NCBI GenBank assembly: GCA_037576195.1
Contig: CM075101.1
Coordinates: forward strand, 53,816,001 to 53,880,000
DNA length: 64,000 nt
Source of the DNA: Phytoseiulus persimilis
Taxonomy: Eukaryota > Arthropoda > Arachnida > Mesostigmata > Phytoseiidae
Reading direction: 5' to 3'
Of the stretch, positions 49,886 through 61,918 are shown in pieces. The translations under genes were made by a program, and so were the position numbers. The first letter of the stretch is position 1. Every line of letters starts with the position of its first letter. Below the pieces are notes generated by a model. The model was not told the origin of the DNA. It ran no database searches and saw only the letters and a program-made list of their open reading frames with translations.

Positions 49886-52800
49886 TCAGTTGGTTGTCTT
49901 GAGAACGGTGTCGTCGAGCAGGATTTCTATTTCTTTCTTCAAATCTTCCGCTTCCGGAATGTCCAAGGCTTTCAAGCAATACCTGAGCGCCGTCCCTGAA
50001 TCTCCGATGGCATGTAAGTATCGCGCATACGTCAAATACAATCCTGGAGGGCGGAATTCCTCTGGAAAACAAGAGAGTCATTCCGATTCCTTCATTGACC
50101 TCAGTCGACCGAATAGGAATGAGAAGCCCTCCACACTGATGTAAGTACGTACTTTTGTTCTTTTCCCACTGCAGCTCCAATCCAGCATCTGCAGCAGCTT
50201 CGGTGAGCAGTACGGCTCGCTCAATCATCTGGTTCGAAGCTAGCATCTCAACGCAGCGTACGATCTCACCGATGGAGAGCAGCGCTAGGGCCGAACGACA
50301 ACGTTGATTGGTTCCCCCGAGTTGCAAATGATCGGCCCACTTTTTCACCACTTCGCACACCTCTTCCGCGGCCAGAGAGCACTGAAGGAAAGATTTCCAT
50401 GTCATTGACAGCCTTCATCGTCCGAATCGGATCGCTCTGATCCAAGCTTGAATTCAAGTCAGCATCAGTGTGCGAGGAGTGGAGGAAGTCACTTACCTTC
50501 GCAAGCCAGATACTCTTATCCCACTGTCCGTTACTTTGCAAATACCTACACGCATCGAGAGCTTTGTGGATTACGCAGAGGAGTTGAACTCCCAGTTCGG
50601 TATCTCCGGAAGCTATCAGATTCGTTGCAACCAGCTTAACAACCGACTGCGACTTGTTCTCCTTCTTCAAACAAGCAATCAGACACGCGCTGTGGAAGAA
50701 ACTCCGAATCTGTAGCCAAGTTTCGATTTCGATTGGGACGCCATCGGATGGACGAGAACGTTTGATTAGATTGTTCACTCACCGCAGCGCATCGTGGGTG
50801 AAAAGCTCATTCGGAGGCTCAGTTTCAAGTAGCAACTGCACTGCTCGATCAGCGTCACCTAAGAGAAGGAATTCGTCGATGCAGAGCTGGGTGAGCTGGT
50901 AATTGCTACCGCGTTTGCTCTCATGCAGCAAGGCCCTTTCGAGTTGCTGCTGTCGGTACTCGTCTTGAGGAAGGAGAAGGTCGAACGAAGTCGGCAAACG
51001 GCGCAGGGGATCGACCCTGGATTTGAACATCGTCCAGAAGCGGATTGCTTCTTCATCGCCGAATAGTTGAGCTAGAATGAATGCTCTTCGGGCGGTTCGA
51101 GATTTACTAAGGTCTGCCAAAACATCAGCGTCAAGATCGGCCAACATTCCCCGAACTAGGACGGCGTCTTCGCGCAGCTTGAAATCTTTGGTAGCTTCAT
51201 AAACATCCAAACTGCTATTGTCTTCGCATAGATGCTGCAAGACAGATTTCAAATGGAATGTTGAGTTTGGACTCAGAATCGACGGTAGAAAAGGCATCTC
51301 TGAAATGGTAAGATATCCACTGTAGCAGGAAGTTGAAAACTCGGACTAATGCAGCGACTATTCCGTCCCACCACCCTTTCAAAGTGTACCTTCGAAGAAC
51401 AGTTCAGCGATCGGCGTGGAGCATTGCTTCAACTCCATGTCCATGACTGAGATGTTACCATTCTGCCAACCCAGGAGGGGACTGACGGAGTCGGCCCAGT
51501 CCACATGACAGATTTCGCCCTTGCTTATTCTGAGCGATGTGAGCCGCTTCATCTGGAAATTTGAAAAATCGTAAGCAAGTCGTTGGGGATTTCAACGAGA
51601 GATATTCCGCCGTTTGGTGTCTTGTGGGACCGTACCGTATGATCAGAAGTCGCTTCCCAAAGCTCGACCGCATCGAGGAAGAGAACTATCAATTTCATGT
51701 TCCCTCGCCCGGGCGCGAATGCCACCTTCTTAACAGTTCCTCTCTGACTCGGTGTCGTTTCGCTCTTCTTCGTGGTTATGTCCCACAAACTCAAGTTCCC
51801 ATCCAAGTCACCGAGTACCAGTTTGTCGGCCTTCCACGCGGTGCAGGTTATAGCCGATGACACCGGTACGAGAATCCGCATGTTACTCTTCAATACCGAG
51901 CCTTCCACGGTGAAGAAACACACCTACATGGGAGAGATGACTTTGATTGAAACCTCGCTCTTCGTGCTTTCTCTTTGAATGAACCGATCCATGAATTCCC
52001 GGGCTGAACGTACTTTACTCTGCGAATCCACCGCAAGAAAATGCTCTTTGACAAAACTGCGGGAGGATTTCTCGTCGCAAATGTCGTTGGTGGGTGGCTT
52101 CAGGAATATCGGGTCGATCTGTTTCGAGATTTCCTCGCCCTGTTCGCTGTGAATAACATCCGAGTTCGTTTCCAGCTCGTCGATCCGAGGGACTGGACCA
52201 GTCTTTGGAAAGAGGCCAGAGTCGCCGTGATCTCAACTCACCTGTGCTTCCTTTTCAGAGCCGACTTGGGACTCCATTCGAGGCAGGTTATATTCTTGAA
52301 GTTTTGCGAGACCGTAGACAACAATGTCAAGTTCGTGAGGTCCCATAGCTCGAAAGGTTGCTCTTTGAACGCTACAATGAAGTACTGTCTGCGGATAACG
52401 ACGAGAGACGGTGAGTTCGCAGAAGCCCTGATGGATGGGATCATGAATGTCTCAGGGGAAACCACTTACCCATGTTTGGACACAGCTAGAAGCTCGATTG
52501 GCTTCTCATCGGCTCTGTCGGTTCGGAGAGCTTTGACACGTCCCGACGTCACTTCGGTCAGGAATAATTCATTCTTGACATTGCTGTTCTGCTGGTTCGT
52601 TACCTGTAGAATTTCGAAAATGAGACGCTCGTTCAGCGTGACCGGCTGAGGGACACTCGTGTTCCCGCTCAACCAGACTTGCCTGAAGCGTGGCATTGGC
52701 GAAAGACAGGAAACTCGTCAAACTGGTCCATTCGATCCCCCTTACGGGAGTTGTGTGTACACAGATATTTCGTTCCACTTGGCCAGTTGCAACATTGATC

Positions 52801-55178
52801 ACTTGAATGTTTCCTGTGGCTACCGCACAAGCCAGCAGAGGACGATAAGTTCGCCAGTTCTTGAATGTGACTGGTGGGCACATCTTCATGCAATGAGGCA
52901 CCGTAGATAAAGCTTCAAAGTTGCTTGAAATTACCAAACGAGGTTTCTCCTGCGGGTTGAGAGCGATTGTTAACTTTTGCGGCCTCGATCGATGAGCGCG
53001 CTTGGAAACGACAGACGTTTGGTATTCGCGCTTCCACACTTTTACAGAAAACAACGAACCGTGGCAGAGTCAATTGCTCTGTCTCGCAACTGGTAGAACA
53101 GGGTTCTGCCGTCCATGAGAACAACAGCCGCCCTGCACTCAGTCACGGGTGAAATAGCGAACGCTACGATTTTGGAGTTCCTGTGTATCATTCTATAAGC
53201 TTCCGAGGTACAAACGAGCTCATACTGCACATCCTGATCGTGGCGAATTTCGTTTGAGGGGTAGGTGACATCAGAGCTCTTCCGGTTTTCTGAAATCCGC
53301 GCACGGGCGTAACTTCGAGTGTGACTCGAGCTCGTTCTAGAGTCGGAATCTCACCTGGATGCGTACTCGACACCCAGATGGACCGTGGCCCGACTATCCG
53401 TGCTTTACCTTGATTCTTATCACATAGTTTCCTCTGACGCACGGTTATCACTCCAGTTTCGTGAAGACACAGGAGTCGACCACTGTTGCGACACTCTCGC
53501 ACGGCGAAGAACCCGATATGATTGCGTTCTGTGTGTACAGTGCCTATGACCTGGAAGGTAGCGTGTGAGTTTCCTCGTGTTTCCTCCTACCATCGCCTGG
53601 AACGCGTTTGACGTGCTCACAGATTCTTGTGACTCGCTGACATGAGCATGTTATGCAGCGGAGCTCTCGCATCGTAAGAGGATTCCGTTGTGGGAGACCA
53701 ACCTGCTGTATACAAATGTCGACGATCACAATGTGCTTCTGATAAATGAAAAAAAGTTGATTTCTGAAGGCTGCTGAATGCATCATACTCAGACACTCCG
53801 TGCCGTCTCGTTCTTCTGTTTCGTGTTCGCGCGGATTGCCTTGAGTTCCACGGGCTGATCCACCCTGGAACATGGCCTGAACACCTGTGAGATGGAGGAA
53901 TCGGCAAAAATCAGTTGGTCCCTTAGCTCGGATGATCCTCGAGGAATAAAGACTCCTGAATCGGACAAGGTTCCCATGGTCGTTTATCTCACTCACCGCT
54001 GAGCAATCTGCTTTTACGGGGGTTCTCTGTCGGTGTTTGTGCCGCGCTTCCGGTTCCCGGTGGCGGAGGTATCGTGATTTCCAATTTCTTGAGCGGACTC
54101 TGCGGCGGTCTTGCTGGAGTGAGATCATCAAGGAGCCATATGTATTCGAGGGAAACGACTGCGGAAAAAAATATAATCCAGAGGTCACAAATGCAGGGGC
54201 GACGCGTCTATGAGCAGAAATCACTCCATTTTCTTAACAGGGTGAAAGTGATCGAGCAGATGAATATTACAAGCGATAGCAGCCTCGCTGAAAGGATCAA
54301 CGCTGAATGCAGTGAATTTCCCGTTCACATCCTTGCTGAAATCTTTCTTCCACACGAGTACTTCACGTTCGGTGTCCCAGAGCACGAGATACGATTGTTC
54401 GTACAGCACGAGCAGCAGAGGGTACGAAGCGTCGTTGAATGCCATCCAGTGCATGTCTATAGAATATCAATTCCGTTAGGGGAGCCGGAACACACGCTGA
54501 ACACCCAGTCCTTTTCTTCCGATCGTGGGGAACGCAGATAAGTAGGGAGTGAAGTTGCTAGGAGAACATGCAACTTGTTTCTACCGCGCTCACCGATAAC
54601 GGTTTTGTGACCGGGCTGAGCCAGCTCCGCCTTGATGTCTCCGGTGGCAACATTCCACACCGTTACGACACCACAGACATCAGCCGCAGCTAAACGGAGG
54701 TTATAGGGCCGCACCTAGAGGATCAAGGTGTCGAAATTTCAGTTGAAGTCCCACCAGCAGTCAACAACCGCCCGCGGATCCTGATCTTCTCGGTACTCAC
54801 GCGGTCGTGGTAGTGTAAATGACGCGACCAACGAATCCTCGTGACGTCATGTCTCTGCCCGCCATGCAACGTTTGCACCAAAGCTGTCCCGGCACACCCT
54901 ACCACGACGATGTTGTTCTGACTTCCATAAGCCAAGAGGCCATGCGAACTCCTGCAAGGAGGCAACCCATTAAACCGTCACCCTGGAGCCACATCGGCCT
55001 TGATCGGGCTCATCGCAGCCAGTGTCTCTGAGAATCGAGCGAACGGTTTCGTTCCCTCATTATTCCCAAGGAACGAGGTTCCTGAAGGGGAATCCTCTCG
55101 AGCACGATCTCGGCGGCTCAGGCGAAAACCCGCCGCCAGGCTGGTTCCACGAGAGAAACGAAACTCTCCAGAATGCAT
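49886..55178 (-). CDS. WDR11: WD repeat-containing protein 11
   Basis: Eighteen exons: 55178-54982, 54951-54801, 54714-54594, 54456-54271, 54158-53997, 53884-53703, 53550-53409, 53289-53060, 52949-52683, 52603-52470, 52388-52242, 52146-52014, 51923-51636, 51552-51390, 51299-50783, 50701-50497, 50381-50153, 50061-49886. All phases match; 1209 residues (human 1224). WDR11 forms a complex with FAM91A1 for golgin-mediated vesicle tethering at the trans-Golgi and affects ciliogenesis. Matches: GLLAYGSQNNIVVV, RLAAADVCGVVTVWNVATGD, VPVRGIEWTSLTSFLSFAN-type TTPVRGIEWTSLTSFLSFAN, TCTAWKADKLVLGDLDGNL and, in the C-terminal solenoid, LLLGDADRAVQLLLET, VVKLVATNLIASGD and LGVQLLCVIHKALDACRYLQ. The first residues are the least certain. 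Exon 9 ends in a GC donor (CAG|GCAAGT at 52682). AATAAA (minus) lies near 49835. Confidence 0.93.
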
Positions 55179-55723
55179 CGTTGAGTATCTCTTCTAAACG
55201 ATTCAATCCGTCAGGAATCCTTACCAATCGACGGCATCTTTGTTGTTCGCGTTGAGCACTCCTGAAATCAGTCTGGGACTAACTTTGACAACTGTTGGAG
55301 TTGGGTTCTCTTCGGTGACGTCTGACATGACATCTGACGATGTGTAGAATTCAAACAGATGCTTCCGAATCCCTCATGTTTCTTCTGTCAGATTCAATCA
55401 GCTGAGTGGCACTCCACTTTCTGAGCTGGTATTGTTATGATGATGGTAGTGCCACCCGGTGCTTGTAGTCGTAGCAGTTGTTTTGCGGAGGAACACTTGC
55501 TTCTGCTGCGGGAGCACAAAAATTCTGTCTTGCCTCCTCGGGACGATCAATGGCCCTTGCGGAGCGACCTCAACAGTTGAGTCTTCGACTGATGGGAGGC
55601 TCTTCCAGACAAAAGATTCTCTTTTTCGAAAGTCGTAATCCCGATCAAGATGTGGATTCCGCTGCCGATCCGTCACAGTTTTCGAATTTGCGCGCTCCGA
55701 GGAGCGGACGCCCTCTTGTCATC
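55179..55723 (-). other. WDR11 upstream region with an unassigned open frame
   Basis: Minus 55676-55398 is open for 92 codons (RKRESFVWKSLPSVEDSTVE..., then PLIVPRRQDRIFVLPQQKQV and a His-rich HYHHHNN end). It looks coding-like but has no family match. It lies between the WDR11 start and the left arm of the foldback element, so any continuation may have been split by the insertion. Confidence 0.3.
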
Positions 55724-56325
55724 GGGTATAGGAAATCTGTACCCAATCGAGTCGGATGGATGCATTTTTAAAGGGACCCCCGACCGCTGAGCTGGCGGCG
55801 CGTTCGCTGCTCCGTGTTTACATCCGCGAGATCGTGCTCACATCTGTGGCGGAGAATTGAGAACACGGAGAAGCAGGCGCAAAAAAACCTCTGAGAAAGC
55901 GACTGAACTGAGCAGAAATTATCGAACTCTGAGTTAATCGTGCTGACTGACATGAAGTATCGTAGTCACCAAGCACTGAACGACTAGCGGATGACGCGAA
56001 TGGAGACTACGAATGTCAGATCGAAGGGGATCCATGTACTCATATCAATACGATACGGCGTAATCATCAATACGTTTCGGATGAGCTGAGGAAGTGTGTG
56101 CAGAGAATATGAACCACAGTTCTCGGATCGCGAGGGTATGGGCGGGCCATGTGATACTCTAGAAGCAGTGGCGGATTCAACGGGTGGCGAAAGGGAAAAT
56201 GCTTCTGTCTACTAGTCGGGGCACCCCTCCTGAAAGGAGAGATGAGTTAGGGGACCTATGGTCTCGAAAGGCGACCTGGAACTCTATTGCCCGTGACCCA
56301 CGGTCCCTCCAATCTCCAGCTAGCT
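55724..56325 (+). repeat. Left inverted arm
   Basis: Pairs with 57263-57857 at about 97% by eye. It contains CAGTGGCGGATTCAA at about 56167, a sequence that recurs at about 56418 just inside the arm, followed by an A/G-rich tract with a G run. This suggests a nested smaller element end. Confidence 0.85.
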
Positions 56326-57262
56326 GAATATGTCTCACCGGTGCCTTCAAGCGGTCTGGAGACGGAAGAATTATAATGAAGGCCAAAAAGTGGAGCCTTT
56401 CAAATGAGCCTCCTGAACAGTGGCGGATTCAAGGGAAGAAGCCCAGTCAGCAATTTTTTCGAGAGGGGGGGGGGGCACCTCTGTGATGCTCGACGCATGA
56501 TATTGGAATGGAGAGTCAGCCATGAATATTCAGTGGATTTCACGCAAATTTCATTTCGAGAGCCGCGCTCCTGGGTTTAGCTATTGTATCTGAAGCCGTG
56601 CCTGGCTTTCTGCTCGGCAAATGTTTCAATCGCATTGTCCAAATTCAAGGAGTTGGCAACCTGTCGCTTCATATAGAGTATACGGAAATTGTTGAGCGTG
56701 GTATCCGCTGAGGTGGCCCCACGATATTCCCTCACAATTCTCAAAAAGCTCATGACGTGCTCCGCGCTCGCCGGCCCCACGGACAGGGTCTGGAATGGAC
56801 GGCACAAGCTGTCACAGGACCATTATGTTGTTGTTGAGCACAAAGTCCAGGTAGCTGAGCGGCATATCCTTCCAGAAATCACTGTGGTCGTGCTCGAGGT
56901 ACATCTCTTTGAAACTGATCAACTCATAGTTCAAATCTGTCGCGAAAAACTCGGGAGGGATACGTTCTCATCAACACTACCACGCTGCGTTGCGGCTAAC
57001 TCTATGTTACTCAACGTCTCGGGCACCAAGAGCCCGAACACGAAATCTATTTCTCGGGAACCCTTTTCGCGCACTTCCAGTGCTTGACTGTCTTTTTCAG
57101 CGACAAATTCTGCATGCCCCCCCCCTCCCTGGTAATACTCGAGTATGACACTCGACAGAAAACCCAGGTCTGGTTTTGCACCATAAACGCAAGTCTCGCT
57201 GGCTCCCTCGCAGAGTAGAGAACAGATTCAGGTGAAATAAATTTTCACTCCTTCCAATCAGC

Positions 57263-57857
57263 TGGAGACTGGAGGGACCGTGGCTCACGGGCAATAGAGT
57301 TTCAGGTCGCCTTTCGAGACCATAGGTCCCCTAACTCATCTCTCCTTCCAGGAGGGGTGCCCCGACTAGTAGACAGAAGCATTTTCCCTTTCGCCACCCG
57401 TTGAATCCGCCACTGCTTCTAGAGTATCACATGGCCCGCCCATACCCTCGCGATCCGAGAACTGTGGTTCATATTCTCTGCACACACTTCCTCAGCTCAT
57501 CCGAAACGTAACGATGATTACGCCGTATCGTATTGATATGAGTACATGGATCTCCTTGGATCTGACATTCGTAGTCTCCATTCGAGTCATCCGCTAGTCG
57601 TTCAGTGCTTGGTGACTACGATACTTCATGTCAGTCAGCACGATTAACTCAGAGTTCGATAATTTCTGCTCAGTTCAGTCGCTTTCTCAGAGGTTTTTTG
57701 CGCCTGCTTCTCCGTGTTCTCAATTCCCCGCCACAGATGTGAGCACGATCTCGCGGATGTAAACACGGAGCAGCGAACGCGCCGCCAGCTCAGCGGTCGG
57801 AGGTCCCTTTAAAAATGCATCCATCCGACTCGATTGGGTACAGATTTCCTATACCCC
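57263..57857 (-). repeat. Right inverted arm
   Basis: Reverse complement of the left arm, with a handful of substitutions (for example GACCCCC/GACCTCC near the outer end). The junction outside the right arm (CTTGTCATCTGC) and outside the left arm (CTTGTCATCGGG) share CTTGTCATC in the same orientation, a candidate 9-base target duplication or arm remnant. Confidence 0.8.
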
Positions 57858-60800
57858 TTGTCATCTGCTCCTGAAAATACCCTCCTGTTTGATAATGGAG
57901 TCATCTTTCCCGATCCCCAAGTCGCAGAAGCCTCGGATCAATTCTCAGAGCTTTGCTAGGGGAGAATCGAGCCGAGCTGAGGTCTGGATAATAAACTTGG
58001 ATTCTGCGACTGCTTCCGAATCCAAGCCACGAAGAAAGAGGAATTCGCACAAGCATTCATTTATTAGGTTGCCCCAATCCATTGTGGCGGTCTTCGGACT
58101 TGTGTGACTTCCGAGTCGAGACCTATTCTGGCAGAAAGGGTTAACGCCGGTGTTCGCTTTCGGGAGAGCGCCTCTGCTCGGGCGGATGGCACCGGAGACT
58201 CTGCGGTCAAACAACGGGTGGTTGTAGGGGATGAAAACACAAGTCGCTCCATGGGAGGCGGGAGGACGCAAACACTGCTGACAGATGTTTGCTGAGAAGA
58301 TGGGCGGAATCAGGGCACCGCTTCCATTCCCGACCCGACATTTCTCGACGTGATCCCAGCTTACGCAAATGTATTTCCGATTGTGGAATGCTCATCCTGA
58401 CAGTTCTGGTACATAATTGCAGCCTCATGAATCAGCGGTCTCGAATCCGCGCGACCTGAGGAGCCGCTGTCGCGAACAGAAACGCGAGCAGAAAGATGAG
58501 TTTGGGGAGCATCCACGCCCGCATCGCTCAGATCAGTCCGCGAGAATTCGCGGAAAGAGCCAGGTGAACGATGAGGGCTCTCCATCAGAAACCAAGAAAA
58601 AGTCTCGTTTAAATCATCCGCAGTTTTCCTTTGATCCCCACAGTTGTCACACACAGAAATCCCAGTTCGAAAGCAATCATTCAGAAACCGCTAATAATTC
58701 TCCAATGCATGATAATCTAAGCTCATTCCTCGAGTCCCTGCTCAGTGGATCCGTTCCATAGATCTCCATCTTTCCGAGGTTCTACACCATCTATTCTGTT
58801 TCGGTTTCAGGATCCTCGGAGCAGGACAAGGATTTCCGCCGCCATCCTTCGCTCGGACTTGAGTGGAAGCGGTACCAACGATTGATACGGCTCCTGGAAA
58901 ATCGAATGGATTGGTCAAGTGTGATTCAAGCCTCTCCGAATGAGTGCCGATAATCAATGGATCCTCTCGGAGAAACGTCTGGAGCCGACCTTGTTCGACG
59001 CTGGGATGGACTTCGGTCATTGCGGTCCGATTTTTGAATCACTTGGTCGTACCGTATTTTTCGGCAGAGAGGCGGGAGTTCGCGGGACTGTTTTCCGTCC
59101 GAGCATTTAGAACAATACCGCCTCAGGTATCGTCCCCTTGTTGATACCAGGGATCGGGTTAGGAGCCCTGATGTTTCGAGGCACCCTTCTCTGGATTCAG
59201 AGGATGAGTTGAGTAGAAGGCGGGCGAGATTCCATGATCCCGATTTGGTTCGCGCTCGAAAGCCAACGTGTCGCTCTCTACCTAGAGAATTTCTACAGAG
59301 CATGAAAAATCACCGGATGACGCACTGTGGTTCCACGAATTGTATGGCCTACTTCCAAGTCCCAAGACTAACTTGAACGAAGAAATCGGATCCGTTTCCC
59401 TGATGACGATCTTGCGCAGCAGCCAGCGGTTCACGCTGTGTCGAACTTAGGAATTTGCTTGCGACGGTCAACGAATCTATCGTGCACAGTTCGAGGATTG
59501 AGCGGTTTGATGCGTCACGGTATGCCGCCTCAAGACGAATTCTACTCCGCGTGGTCTGGTTGAGGGCCTCTCCGCCAATGAGCAGAAATCTTTTGGTGGT
59601 TTCCGCGGATGCGACGCCTTCGATGAGCGAGGACGAAGACAGCTCAGACATTTTCGCCGACGGAGCTCCTCGAGAATGTCTGACAGGCCGGAAGGTGCCC
59701 TCTCGGATCGGCCTGTCCATAGGCAAAGATCGGCTTCATGCCTGACAGAGGTTGCGATTGCCCAAGCAGATTCAGGGATTCTCCCCTCGAAAACCCGGAA
59801 TTTTCAGGCTGGAGCATTCATTCACGCCGAATCATCTCGGATCAGTCCCATCTCGAGCTCCCTGCCCCCCAAGCCCGGATTTTGCTCCCCGGAAGGAACA
59901 GGGAGACCTCAGAAAGGAAGAGGGGGAAACAATGGAGGACGATGACAGAGAGGCCCTTGATAAGGATGCAGACATCGGCGCTGATGAGGCATGTTCACAT
60001 CCGTGTCAGGAAGTTCCTCCCCGTAATTGCGAACAGCCCACTTGGAAGCTGTTTTCGGGTTCCTCAGGTCTATTGGAAACTAATCTCCTCATGGCTCCAG
60101 GATCCAGTCTGTGGTTTCACACTTGGACTGCCCTCATATTGAGAGCGTCGCGAGTCGCTACCGATGAGGGTGAGCGAAATCTCCCCGAACGTGGTCAGTC
60201 ACTCATCTTCCTAGGACCTACCCCCTCGACTCGAATGTTACGTACAGCGACACAACCGTGAGTACGAGCAGCGGACGCCGATCCTTAAACAACGACTTAA
60301 ACAAGGGCAAATATTTCTACTGACTGAGTGTTTCGTTTCCGGTTACTGGCCGTCGTCTCGGTTGACCGAAATCGGAGTTCAGATTTTCCTGATTGCGACC
60401 GACGCTCTGATTTCGGTTTGAAGATCTTGGTGCTGATCTTAAATGAATGATTGAATTTCTCATCAAGATGCTCTGATTCAGATGCCGATCGATTGAACGG
60501 GCAGGGAGCCAAGTCGAACACTGGTAGCATAATGAAAAAACTTCAAGGTCCATCGAAATGTCGGAGTTGTCGAGATCTGAGTATGACCGGCTGAGATAAT
60601 TGGTGGATTCCGTAGGGGCGTTCTTCTGTCCAGAGAAACGCGCGTGCTTGCGTCCCATCAGTGTCACGTCAGTGTCTCCCAGCGAGCAATCTAAAGGCGC
60701 CGCGTGACATGGTGAGACTCACAGCAAAACTTAGTTTGGATAGTTATGAGCTTCCGCCGAACAGTTCTTCCGATGATTTTGAAATTAAGCATGAAAGCCA

Positions 60801-61918
60801 CGTTATCCGTTGAACGCCAAACCGATGCGGAAACCCGGGTCGAGTTCGCGGGCTTCGTATTTCCTTCCGAGAGGAGAAAATGTGATAGATCTGAGCGGAG
60901 CTTGGTTCTCTCGCGTTTCCATGATTCGGGCGGTAGCTGCAAGATCGGATCTAGCTCGCTGCTTTGGCCGGGGCGAGCAGCAAGCTTCGGGCTTCGATGA
61001 ATTAGAACTCGATGTGTCTGGGAAGAAAGCGAGCCATACTCCGCGATGAACCCCGCGTTCGGCACGAATTGTGTCGGAAAATTCGCGACATGCATCTGTC
61101 CACGACAATCTTAGATGCCTCGAGGAAGATTCCACCGCAAACTCGTCTCCGTGGACGGGATCGTCAGAGAGCTTCGAATAGTTATTCATGGAGGAGATTC
61201 CCCAACATTCAACCATTGATGATAGGAGGATCACACGGCGGTGCAGAGGGAGAAGATTGGATTCCCCGATACACTATCTCAGCATACTCGCCGCTGGAAG
61301 GAATGTGCCATATATTGATGAGGATGAGCCAAAAGCCATTCGCACTTCTAGCTTCCATGCAAAATTATTCCACCGGGTCCACTCATCTTCAGTCGAAGCA
61401 CTGAATGCTTCGTGATATTTGGAGTGTCTCTTCCAAAAATTTAATGTCCTGAGTCGAGTTTCACCCCGGCTTTTGTCTCCGCCTCGAAGTTCGCCGCACT
61501 CTTGCGGCTCAATGCATAATCTCAAAGCCATCCTAGTCGAAGATTTTGGGGGAACTTGTGGGTGAACTGTTTAAACCATGATATTGCTGTATACTTCGTC
61601 ATCTCGACGAGAGACATCCCAACTCTCATCGTTGATTCGCGCCTGTTCCGTGCTTGAATCTCGCACCGCAATAGGCTTCCACACTTCAGCCTGGCAGTTG
61701 GTAGCCTAGTAGCCAGCCCGCGAATCAGCAGACCGCCTGGCGGCGGCCGGTCCCTTTAATAATGCGTTCATTTGTATGTTGTGGAGGCACCACAACATAC
61801 TGCACCCGGTACGCAGACCGACCGTTGCTCGAATAGTGTCTGAATCGAGGGTTTCAGTTTCGTGAGTGAGAGCATTCAGAGAAACGCCGAGAATCGGAAT
61901 CGAGGCCAGTTACCAGGA
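57858..61918. other. Long region with only doubtful coding patches
   Basis: Plus frames at 57889-58107, 58417-58761 (Ser/Lys-rich, ending MHDNLSSFLESLLSGSVP) and 59752-60261 (EEGETMEDDDREALDKDADI) could be exons of an unknown plus-strand gene. A plus frame at about 59110-59370 (YRLRYRPLVDTRDRVRSPDV) is also open. On the minus strand, 60667-60317 contains LCYQCSTWLPARSIDRHLNQ, which resembles a UBZ4/RAD18-type zinc finger lacking its last Cys. I cannot assemble any of these. The stretch just before 61919 is the SMNDC1 leader. Confidence 0.3.

Larger units (their letters stand above)
55724..57857. mobile_element. Foldback-type element with long inverted arms and a decayed transposase
   Basis: The left arm (about 55724-56325) and right arm (about 57263-57857) are near-identical inverted copies of roughly 600 bases. 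For example, GGGTATAGGAAATCTGTACC at 55724 pairs with GGTACAGATTTCCTATACCC near 57838-57857, and CCGTGACCCACGGTCCCTCC near 56290 pairs with the block near 57268-57290. The 940-base centre carries, on the minus strand, coding-like pieces (YELISFKEMYLEHDHSDFW; then 56807-56577 with SAEHVMSFLRIVREYRGATS...LNNFRILYMKRQVANSL) broken by frame changes. The second piece recalls the C-terminal part of P-superfamily transposases, some of which (Galileo type) have long inverted ends, but this is tentative. Confidence 0.8.

Noticed and set aside
52041-52649. 202-codon plus-strand frame opposite WDR11
   Set aside because: Antisense shadow of WDR11 exons and introns, with no domain of its own.
53188-54224. 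Long minus frames overlapping WDR11 exons (for example the 226-codon frame 54224-53544)
   Set aside because: They read through introns or are out of frame with the WDR11 alignment; the in-phase exons explain the sequence better.
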